DNA of 64,000 nt, taken from NCBI RefSeq assembly GCF_932526225.1, contig NC_064042.1, positions 13,713,040 to 13,777,039 on the forward strand. The letters are read 5' to 3'. The stretch is from Nematostella vectensis. Taxonomy: Eukaryota; Cnidaria; Anthozoa; Actiniaria; Edwardsiidae. Below are positions 36,401 to 46,263 of the stretch, piece after piece. A program made the position numbers and the translations under genes. Each line of letters starts with the position of its first letter. Within the stretch, counting starts at the first letter, position 1. The notes below the pieces were generated by a model. That model made no database searches and had not been told where the DNA came from. It saw nothing but the letters and a program-made list of their open reading frames with translations.

Positions 36401-39400
36401 CAGTGGACACATTTTATGTTGTAAATGTTTATACAGCATATGTATAATGCAATATGTCTTGAAAACAAACCTTTTTCATGAGCTTATCATTCTTCTCCTA
36501 AACAATTTTACTTCAACAGAATTCTAATGATTTAATTTTTTTTCTTGTCGAAAATTTTCAGTCAGAGTAAATGGGAGAAAAGTGGAAACAATTTGTCCAA
36601 TCATACAATTTTCACAATCAAGCACCATACATAAAAGTGATGTAAAATAATCATAGATCCCCTCTCATTTCAAAAGCCCATTGCTCCTTTTGAATGCACA
36701 ATACGCTGTGTCTTATATTATGTTTTAGTGCGAATTAAAAAACCCAGAAGTATAATACTGTGTTAGCTCTGGGGATTTAATACATAGAAACTTTTTAACC
36801 AACCTTCATCCATGATCTTGGTTTATACTCGGATCATACTAGAAGTAGAAAACCCTTCTCTCACTTGAAAACATGTTATTACTAGAAAACCTATTTTCAA
36901 CAAGGGGTCCATGGACCAGGGGCAGGGCCGTAGCACAGGCTGGGGTGCACATCCCAACGTTGAAGGCCATATAATCTCATACCATTTTTCCACCAAGCAG
37001 CGTTCTTTAAGCATTGTCTTTGTAAATACGAAGGGGGTCCCCCATATTTTCTTGACAGTGCTACAGAACTGGGGGGTCAGTTTGTAACCATACTGTCAAA
37101 AAGTGTAATAATCAATAACACATAGCTTAAACAAATAAAACAAATATTTAAAATAAAGAATAGTAGAAGTTTTTTAATCACTAAGAGTGTAATACAAAGA
37201 AGAAAATTCAATGATCTCTATGTCCATCCTTATATATTTATTTATCTTCATCTTCTTTGCCATGGTCGATATCTGAAATAAATTGTAACAATTATATTAA
37301 GAAAAAAGGAAGGGGTTTCTTTTCAATTTGATTTATAGAGTACTGTAGCTATTATTTATGATGGCCTTATTGCAGAGGAGCCAACTGAAACTACAGCCTC
37401 ACACACTAATTTTATTTTATTTTATTTTAACTCAATTTAGCTATTTAATAATAAACTTTGGTAGCGCTGTATAAGATTTCTGGTTTTAAAATCAGCCAGA
37501 AAAAGCAAAAAATGTTAGCAATAAATACGGCTAGGCTAGCTATCAAACGAAGCAGTCCACTTGACAGTGTAGAGAGGGCCCTTGTTTCCTATACTTATGT
37601 CGGTGATGTGCAGAGCTCAACACGATATTGTTTAAAGAAACCAAACGTACCAGCAACTGGCTTCGCGTCCCATATAGAGACATACCGATTTCGAAAGCTA
37701 CATAACCCCTTATTCTCAGAATAGTTTTTTCTAAGCCCAGAAAAATTATTGTAGAGAGATCTTGGCAAATTTCTACATGTGTTTGGGTTCGAAATCGGTC
37801 AAACATGGCGCTACAGAGCTCCATTCCCTTCGAATAAATACTCACCATCTTCCACATTTTTACTCCATCGCTTTGAAGCCTTGCACGGGATATCTTGGAA
37901 AGATGATCTAACACACTGGCTGCTCTAAAATTGCAAAAACCGACGGGAAAAAGCTTTTAAAGCGAAAAATATATCTTCCCGGCGGTAAAAGGCGAGGGGC
38001 TTGGATGATGACGTCATAATCCATTTAGGCCACCATATTTGTGTTTCCAGAAAAGGAAATATTCTGAGCTGGTCAATGATGCAAACCTGCTATATACTTT
38101 TGAATTCTCCTAAATGTGATTCAATTCTACAGGCGAGGTTAAGACTGTTCAGAAGGATAAAGCCACCTTTTGACTTTGCCCTTACCAATTTATTTGTGGC
38201 CTAAAACAAAAACTAAGAAAGAAAGTATAGCGTCCTTTTTTTGGGTATCCCTTGGTGTTACGGAGAGCTCTGTTTGGTGCTCAAGGCCTGTGTACTATAT
38301 TTCATTGTCTCGTTCTAAGGTCTTTGTTTTTGGCTTTTGTCCCATTGTGTTTTTGGTGCTGGTGCTCCGTAACACCAAGAAACTACCGTCCTGTTTGCAC
38401 AAAATATAAAAGGGGTTTGTTATTATATAACACCTTGCCTTTCTGTTAGAATTGTATAACAGCTACACTTTTTATTGTCATTATATAACACCTCCACATT
38501 TCTGTTGTAATGATATAACGTCTAACTTGACCTTCTATTGTTATATAACACCTAAAGCAACCTTCTTATTAGAATTTTATAACAACTAACTCCACGGCAT
38601 GTTATTGTAATTTTATAAAATTATGTTACACCTAGCTTCACCTTTCTGATGTAATGATATAACGTCTAACTTGACCTTCTATTGTTATTATATAACACCT
38701 AAACCAACCTTCTTATTAGAATTTTATAACAACTGACTTCACGGCATGTTATTGTAATTATATAAAATTATGTTACACCTAACTTCACCTTTTACTTGTA
38801 GAATTATGTAACAACTGACTTCACGGCATGTTATTGTAATTGTATAAAATTATGTTACACCTAACTTCACCTTTTACTTGTAGAATTATATAACAACTGA
38901 CTTCACGGCATGTTATTGTAATTGTATAAAATTATGTTACACCTAACTTCACCTTTTACTTGTAGAATTATGTAACAACTGACTTCACGGCATGTTATTG
39001 TAATTGTATAAAATTATGTTACACCTAACTTCACCTTTTACTTGTAGAATTATATAACAACTGACTTCACGGCATGTTATTGTAATTGTATAAAATTATG
39101 TTACACCTAACTTCACCTTTTACTTGTAGAATTATATAACAACTGACTTCACGGCATGTTATTGTAATTGTATAAAATTATGTTACACCTAACTTCACCT
39201 TTTACTTGTAGCTGTGGGACGTAGAGGCGTCCAAGTGCGTGCGATGCATGGGCGGACACGCGGCGAGGGTGGGGTCACTATCCTGGAACTGCTTTCTTTT
39301 GTCAAGGTACAATGGCTATGACGTTTACGCGGTAACTATGCCAGGTACTCGGTATCTATGCCAGGTACAGTAACTATGCCAGGTACGCGGTAACTATGCC

Positions 39401-42102
39401 ATTTACATGGTAACTATGCCAGGTACGCGGTAACTATGCCAGGTACGCGGTAACTATGCCAGGTACACGGTATCTATGCCATTTACACGGTTACTATGCC
39501 AGGTACAGTAACTATGCCATTTACACGGTAACTATGCCATTTACACTTTAACTATGCCAGGTACGCGGTAACTATGCCAGGTACGCGGTATCTATGCCAG
39601 GTACGCGGTAACTATGCCAGGTACGGAAACTATGCCAGGTACACGGTAACTATGCCAGGTACGCGGTATCTATGCCAGGTACACTGTATCTATGCCAGAT
39701 ACGGAAACTATTCCATTTACACGGTAACTATTCCATTTACACGGTAACTATTCCATTTACACGGTAACTATGCCAGGTACACGGTAACTATTCCAGGTAC
39801 ACGGTAACTATTCCAGGTACACGGTAACTATTCCAGGTAGGCGGTATCTATGCCAGTTACAGTAACTATGCCAGGTACGGTAACTATGCTTTTTTTACAC
39901 GGTAACTATGCCAGGTAGGCGGTATCTATGCCATTTACACGGTAACTATGCCAGGTACGGTAACTATGCCAGGTACACGGTAACTATGCCAGGTACGCGG
40001 TAACTATGCCAGGTACGCGGTATCTATGCCAGGTACAGTAACTATGCCATTTACACGGTAACTATGCCAGGTACGCGGTATCTATGCCAGGTACGTGGTA
40101 ACTATGCCAGGTACACTGTATCTATGCCAGATACGGAAACTATTCCATTTACACGGTAACTATTCCATTTACACGGTAACTATGCCAGGTACACGGTAAC
40201 TATGCCAGGTACACGGTAACTATGCCAGGTACACGGTAACTATTCCAGGTACACGGTAACTATTCCAGGTAGGCGGTATCTATGCCAGTTACAGTAACTA
40301 TGCCAGGTACGGTAACTATGCTTTTTACACGGTCACAATGCCACGTACACGGTCACAATGCCACGTACACGGTAACAATGCCACGTACACGGTAACTATG
40401 CCAGGTAGGCGGTATCTATGCCATTTACACGGTAACTATGCCAGGTACAGTAACTATGCCATTTACACGGTAACTATGCTTTTTACACGGTAACAATACC
40501 AGGCCATAATCCAAATTGGACGACGTTCGAAATGAAAGTCCTTAATTTTCACGTATTCGTGTATTTTCTAATTTGCCTTATTATCTTCTTTTAACCGTTT
40601 AGCGGGTCTCGTAGCGGTGCCATCCATCATCATGACGTTCGCGTGGCAAACCATAAGATCGGCACACTGCTGAACCACAGCCAAGAGGTTTGCGGGCTCA
40701 AGTGGTCTCCCGACGGCAAACTATTGGCCAGCGGTGGCAATGATAATGTTGTTAACATCTGGCCTTACCCGAGTACTGTCGGCTCAAGCGCTGGTGAGCC
40801 CTCGCCAGTGGAACCCTTGTTTTCGCTGACACATCATCAAGCGGCAGTGAAGGTAAACAACAACAAAGATGATAATGATGATGATGATGATATCAATAAT
40901 AGTAATGATAATAACACATCATCAAGCGGCATTGAAGGTTAAAACAATAAAGATAATAATGATTAGAGGGTAATGATATGATAATAATGATGATATCAAT
41001 AATATTAACTGGCCGTGAAAGATAGAGTAAAAAGTTAGTTCATTTATCAGCAAGCAAAGAAATGTAGATAAAAACAAATCCAGGCCTTTAAACCTGTAGT
41101 ATTCTTATTTATGTTCATGTGAATATTCGCAGGGGCTTCCACATACTAGGATTCATCCATTTATACGGTATCCATGGATTAATGCGGATTGAGAAACTTA
41201 CGTATTCTCGAGTACAACATTCTTTAAATAGGTGTAAATGACAGCTATTACTACCATGTTGCTAGGCGATTTCGTGGTGTCCATGGCAACCAAATGTGCT
41301 AGCAACAGGTGGAGGGACGGCTGATCGTCACATCCGGTTTTGGAACGGGTCTACAGGAGCGACGCTCAACAGTGTTGATACGAAGAGCCAGGTAGGAACA
41401 AGAATACGAGCTCCGACTGTCAGGGGGAGGGGGTATGGATTGTTATTGTCTATGGGCACATAAAGGTAGTGGGGGTGCTGACGGAACGCAATTAACTTGT
41501 GATATTCAGGGTGAAGAGTTAGAGAAGAGGGGTGGGGAAATGCTGGTCGGCAATAGATAACAAAATGGTTACTTTACGAAGATTCAACTTCCCTCACACT
41601 TCTCGAGTGCTCAGAGAACACGTGCTAATGTATTTTAAATTACCCCAAAAAAAAATTCTTCTTCATTTCACGCGCTGCGAGCATGTTCTTTAACTAATAG
41701 ATCACATTATCTTAGCCAATCAGAGCGTGCGATTCGTTAATAGTACGCTGAGAGTTTTTATTTTATTTTATTTTTTTCATTTATCTATGAACTCATTACT
41801 AGGTTTGTTCCATCCTATGGTCCAACGAGTACAAAGAGATAATTTCCGGACACGGATTCTCCCAGCACCAGCTCACTATCTGGAAATACCCGTCCATGGC
41901 CCGTGTGGCAGATCTTACTGGACACACGTCACGTGTTCTGTGCATGGCCATGTCTCCGGACGGCCAGTACGTGGCGTCAGCAGCCGCCGATGAGACCTTG
42001 AGGCTTTGGAAGTGCTTCGCCACACAACCCAAGCAAAAGAAGACGCATAGGGGAGGGGAAGAGCCGGTCAATCGGCTCTTGTCCTGTATGAGGGTCCGGT
42101 AG
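33462..42102 (+). CDS. CDC20: Cdc20, WD40 activator of the anaphase-promoting complex
   Basis: Coding exons: 33,462-33,936; 34,336-34,464; 34,899-35,101; 39,212-39,306; 40,603-40,852; 41,266-41,391; 41,803-42,102. Phases agree and the sum is 1,578 nt (525 aa). Cdc20 binds APC/C and substrates at mitosis and is held by Mad2 in the spindle checkpoint. Seen: N-terminal PIPRWQRK; C-box DRFIPNR (84-90); Mad2-binding-type KILHF (145-149); [10 protein letters not shown] before the propeller; seven-blade WD40 with [48 protein letters not shown] and ETLRLWKCF. The tail ends in Val-Arg, not Ile-Arg, and no KEN box is seen in the N-terminal region. Introns 4 and 5 are largely repeats. Two duplicate last exons lie downstream (49,698 and 58,067). 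Confidence 0.95.
35218..38070. mobile_element. non-autonomous element bounded by 30-bp inverted repeats (Cdc20 intron 4)
   Basis: Positions 35,218-35,247 and 38,041-38,070 are perfect inverse complements over 30 bp (agctcagaatatttcc…). Both are flanked inwards by tgacgtca-type sequence. The 2.8 kb between shows no coding motif and a poly-G tract at 36,251. It may be one non-autonomous transposon or two facing solo ends. Confidence 0.55.
38415..39211. repeat. 82-bp minisatellite containing the Cdc20 exon 5 acceptor in every unit
   Basis: The region before 38,795 has diverged units. From there, units are nearly identical, with period exactly 82 bp. Each contains cttcaccttttacttgtag, and the AG falls at 38,801, 38,883, 38,965, 39,047, 39,129 and 39,211; the last is the real acceptor of exon 5. 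The rest of the unit (aattatRtaacaactgac… ttgtataaaattatgttac) follows the AG in each decoy, while the exon follows it in the last. Confidence 0.97.
39307..40505. repeat. short-unit minisatellite of donor-like motifs (Cdc20 intron 5)
   Basis: About 1.2 kb of variants of acggtaactatgccaggtac and acggtaactatgccatttac, roughly 16-25 bp per unit. It begins at the exon 5 donor (tcaag|gtacaatggctatg), and more than 20 units contain ccaggtac, matching that donor. A higher-order duplication is visible: about 39,660-39,900 is similar to 40,110-40,330. Confidence 0.95.
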
Positions 42103-42981
42103 ATAGTACAGTTCTCATCGTGGAAGGAGAATGAGGGATAGCGTGGGGATGTCAGAAGTTATGCAATATTGTTTAGGGTTTAGGGGTAAATAGAACGGCG
42201 ACATACACGGGTGCCGGGCTCAAGTAAATTGGCGGTTTCTAATAAAAGCAAAGCCGTTTGTCAATGATGTCTTATAAATAGAAAATTGGCTTTTCATAAC
42301 GACTTTAGTAGGAGGCAAAACATATACTAAGAAGGGTCAATAAATTATCTAATGTCGTACTGTTCAGTGAATTGGTGGACGGTGTCATTCCAATATCTTG
42401 TACTCGAATTCTATTGATAAATTAAATATACAGAGAAATGGGAAAGCATTAATGCTTCAATGAATCACAACGTTTAGATTTCATCTAAGAGAAGTAAGAC
42501 ACGAACGCAACGCATGAGTATTAAGTTGCCATTTAAAAGCACGATTATGATTCAAAGTAATAAGCAAACTGTAGTCTTTCAGTGCGTGTTTGCATTATCA
42601 ACTAGAGAGCTCTTTCTTTAGTTCCATGTTGTATTAAAGGATTTTTATTAAACATTCCGTTTCAAACATCGTGTCCTTCAGAATGTTCTATGGGAGACTT
42701 GGACACCTAACTGCCTGCGGTAGAAGAAAATGGGGGTTCCTATGTGCCACTAAGGACTATGAAAAACAGGATTATATGCAAGAAAATGATTGATAAGGAC
42801 TATAAAATATGGTATGTAGTCTCCCTTTTATGCATGACCGAACGAAATGTCAAAAGACAATTTTTTTTTCTTTCGCCAGAAACTTTTAGACCATTTAGAC
42901 AAACACGAGACATTGATCGATTAAATGATTATTTCACGCCATCATGGATCCTATGGGCTATAAAAGGCAAGACACAGAGAT
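42103..42981. other. Cdc20 3' UTR and flank between convergent genes
   Basis: A polyadenylation signal aataaa lies at 42,241-42,246. The sequence is repeated in units B, C and D with few differences. No extra gene is supported. Confidence 0.6.
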
Positions 42982-43740
42982 TTAAAATGTCATTTTGGCT
43001 ATATCGACAAGTTCATTGACTTTTACTCCAGCACACACTTCCGATCGAGGCTCCAAAACTCTTACAACTTTCAACTCCCACGATGCCTCGCGCACCTTTT
43101 CCTCGAGCTTTTCTTCGTCTAGCCCCCACCCTGAGACTGGCGTAGTAAGGAGGAGTTTCCCACCATTACCCAGAAACCCCCGCGCACCTTTGAGGTATCT
43201 TTCTATTACGCTGTAATTGGGATCCCATACAGTTCTCGCCAACATGTCGAGGTCTTTTTCGTCGCAGTCCTCCCGAAATGCGCCTGGCTGACGGAAGAAT
43301 ATCATATCGAATTTCATCCCTTTGAGGCCATCACAGTCAAACACATCCGCTTGAATGGCTGTCACCGAGTTTGCTACTCCGTGGAGGCAGGCGTTCTCAG
43401 CCACATCTTCAACGGCTGCTGGATTGATGTCCGTCGCCCAAACCTCAGCTTGTGGGACTTGAAGTGCGAATTCTATAGCAATAGCACCCATACCTGCGCC
43501 AACTTCTAGAAACTTCAGAGAGCTTTCGGTGTTGGATTTCTGCTTGAGTAACCCATGAGCCATAGACACGAGTTCTTTGACGAAGAAATTGTATTTCCAT
43601 TCACCGAATACGGATCCATCGAACACCGTAGGGCTGACCACATAGCCACGTTGATTTATCGTAACACGTTTCTTCGTTTGCGAACTTATTCGCATCTTTT
43701 CCACTGCGGCGTTTGTGTCAAAGAAAGATATTCCGTCCAT
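42982..43740 (-). CDS. class I SAM-dependent methyltransferase, tandem copy A
   Basis: A single 252-codon frame with no intron in the coding part. Motif I FLEVGAGMGAIAIEFAL (around 78-93) binds SAM. The acidic motif II is WATDINPAA (101-109). Motif III is ADVFD (131-135). The motif IV position reads DMIFFRQPG (145-153) where N6/PrmC-type enzymes have NPPY. The fold thus resembles the small-methyltransferase (MTS/HemK-like) group, but the changed motif IV makes the substrate uncertain. A splice acceptor (ttttattcag) lies about 37 nt upstream of the ATG, so a non-coding first exon is likely. It faces Cdc20 tail to tail, and three further copies follow at about 8.2, 8.3 and 3.5 kb spacing. The copies differ at only a few residues. 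Confidence 0.85.
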   Translation of the reverse strand: MDGISFFDTNAAVEKMRISSQTKKRVTINQRGYVVSPTVFDGSVFGEWKYNFFVKELVSMAHGLLKQKSNTESSLKFLEVGAGMGAIAIEFALQVPQAEVWATDINPAAVEDVAENACLHGVANSVTAIQADVFDCDGLKGMKFDMIFFRQPGAFREDCDEKDLDMLARTVWDPNYSVIERYLKGARGFLGNGGKLLLTTPVSGWGLDEEKLEEKVREASWELKVVRVLEPRSEVCAGVKVNELVDIAKMTF

Positions 43741-44118
43741 TGCGACTGCTTCAGCTATGGACGCTGGCTTAACGACTGAATAAAAAAGTGTGGTTTACAT
43801 CTCCACAAACTTGGGGCGCTGGTTTAACAATTGACTGAAGAATGCCATTTGGCTTATGATAATTCTTGGGTCAGTACGCAGCTCTTACAAGCTGCAATTT
43901 GATTGGGCAAATGAACAATATCCGCACCTCGACACAAAAAACGAGAAGAATAGAGACAAAAGAACTCTTTTGCAGTATTACAGTATTACAAATGTGGCGT
44001 TACAGCAGGGGTGTAGCCAGGGGGGTGGCCTAGGGGGTCCGGGCCGCCCCTTTTAGCAGCAAAAAATACAGTATATGTATGAGACATTATCTAAAATACA
44101 GCGAAAAATGCCTTAAAA

Positions 44119-44120
44119 AT

Positions 44121-44179
<59 letters not shown>

Positions 44180-44183
44180 TTTT
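44119..44183. repeat. (ATTT)n microsatellite between two copies of a short repeat, unit A
   Basis: The tract separates two copies of a roughly 90-bp segment containing atgagacattatctaaaata (about 44,045-44,115 and 44,205-44,290). The equivalent in unit B is expanded to about 280 bp (52,297-52,577). Confidence 0.9.
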
Positions 44184-44309
44184 AACTGATAAACTATGGA
44201 ATGCCCGGGCGGCCCCCCTTTAGCAGCCAAAAATACAGTTTATGTATGAGACATTATCTAAAATACAGCGAAAATTGCCTTAAAAGTCCCTTTTTGGACC
44301 CCTCCTGTT

Positions 44310-45150
44310 TTTGGTTAAAAGCGGGTATTCGTACCATGGCACCTGGGGAGAAGGGGGACATTAAAGGGGAATAATGGTTGTGATACGGGTAGAGGTAGGT
44401 GGCAGGGTGAGGGCGGGAGGGTCATTGTGGGGATAATGCTACGTTGAGTGGAGTTGGACTATAAGGAGTGTACGGGATAGTGATGCAATTGTTCTTACCA
44501 TGGCGTATAGTGTGAATGGGAAGATTAAGGAGGAGGTAGTGGGTAGGGAGGTATAGACCGGAAAACAAAAAGGCTGATAAGGGGTAAGGTGTACACGCTG
44601 GTGGAGAAAGAAGTGAGTTAAAATATAATGAAAACAACAAAAGTTCATAAATATGCACATAAATGTATAATAAATTACGGTAAATAAGGAATAGAATATT
44701 TCATAGAGCTCTTTGAAAAGTTAAGCAGTCTCACGTGTTTTCTAGTACAGGGTTTATCATCAGGAGGTAAGACCAAGTACTAGTCTTTGGTTAAAAGCGG
44801 GTATTCGTACCATGGCACCTGGTGAGAAGGGGGACATAAAAGGGGAATAATGGTTGTGATACGGGTAGAGGTAGGTGCCAGGGTGAGGGCGGGAGGGTCA
44901 TTGTAGTACCTGGTCTTACCTCCTGATGATAAACCTTGTGCTAGAATACACGTAAGGTTGCTTTACATTTCGAAGAGCTCTAAGAAATATCCCACCTTTC
45001 CATTTTGTAACTCTATATACTTGTTTTTGTCATCCCCATTCTTGCCATTCCACGCCATCATATATGTTCCACATTTTCCTCCCTTCCACCACCACCCACC
45101 CACCCCAGGTGCTTTGGTACGAATACCCGCCTTCAACCGAAAGCTACGCC
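44310..45150. mobile_element. foldback element, unit A
   Basis: Nested inverted segments: ctagtacagggtttatcatc (about 44,743) versus its complement near 44,905-44,945, and agcgggtattcgtaccatgg (about 44,320 and 44,795) versus ggtacgaatacccgcc near 45,115. The arms are imperfect, with an internal direct duplication of the ggtattcgtaccatggcacc segment. No coding capacity. The same element is in unit B at about 52,708-53,548. Confidence 0.7.
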
Positions 45151-45435
45151 GCTGTACAGGATTAAAATGTTATTCAACAGTCTAGTTTGTAGTTCGTTCT
45201 CGAACTTTTTCAACATCTTTTTCCGATAATCTTTAATTCTCCTACCTCCACAAAAACTAGATTCCAAGTTGCATGGTTTGAAGTATGTGTTCAAGAATTT
45301 TACAAATACTTCTACGGGACTGTCGACATTTATTCACTACTCTTCTGGCGAAGTCTCCGTGTATCTATGGGTCCCCAGATGTGGAGGAAGCGAGAGAAAG
45401 GACGATCGAGATTTGAAAGATTTGCGATGGAATAA

Positions 45436-45814
45436 TTTATTAATTTATTAATTTATTAATTTATTAATTTATTAATTTATCAATTAATCAATTTATCAAT
45501 TTATTAATTTATTTATTTATTAATTTGTTAATTTATTAATTTGTTAATTTATTAATCTATTAATTTATCAATTTATCAATTTATTAATTTGTTAATTTGT
45601 GAATTTGTAAATTTGTTAATTTGTTAATTTGTTAATTTGTTAATTTGTTAATTTGACAATTTATTAATTTATTAATTTATTAATTTATTAATTTATAAAT
45701 TTATTAATTTATTATTTATTTATTTATTAATTTATTAATTTATTAATTTATTAATTTATTAATTTATTATTTATTTATTTATTAATTTATTATTAATTTA
45801 TTTTTTATTTTATT

Positions 45815-45889
<75 letters not shown>

Positions 45890-45893
45890 TTTT
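45436..45893. repeat. AT-only array (TTAATTTA)n and (ATTT)n, unit A
   Basis: About 460 bp of A/T-only short repeats ending in tttaactgataaactatgg. The same closing phrase follows the other ATTT tract at 44,184, so the two tracts share an origin. Confidence 0.93.
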
Positions 45894-46263
45894 AACTGAT
45901 AAACTATGGAATTTCAGTTGACAGTTATAAATAATACTCGAAAATTGGCAACATAGGTCGTTAGTTTGTAGCGGAGCCAGCGCGCCCGTAGGCCGCGCGC
46001 TGAGCTCCACAGGTATAGAAATTGGTCATAAACTAGGCGACTCAAAATTTGTGGTCAATGACGCCACCATGCCAGGTTAGATTGTTGTATCTAGCAGTAA
46101 GCAAAATATGGTTGTTGTAGGCAACATGGGGCCACACTTCTTTAATATCATTGATCTCGGAACCATTTTTTTTTTTAAATTAGCATCTAAACAAAGAACT
46201 GTTTTTTTGTTTTGAAATGGAAAAATATTTTTAATAATGCAGAATTTGGGGTGTAAAACTTAC

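Noticed and set aside
36900-37080. MITE starting cagggccgtagcacagg in Cdc20 intron 4
   Set aside because: The opposite end could not be identified with confidence.
43856-44056. Complete transposon starting near 43,999 (caggggtgtagccagggggg)
   Set aside because: This phrase resembles the ends of common animal DNA transposons, but no matching inverted end was found within the unit, so only a fragment could be claimed.
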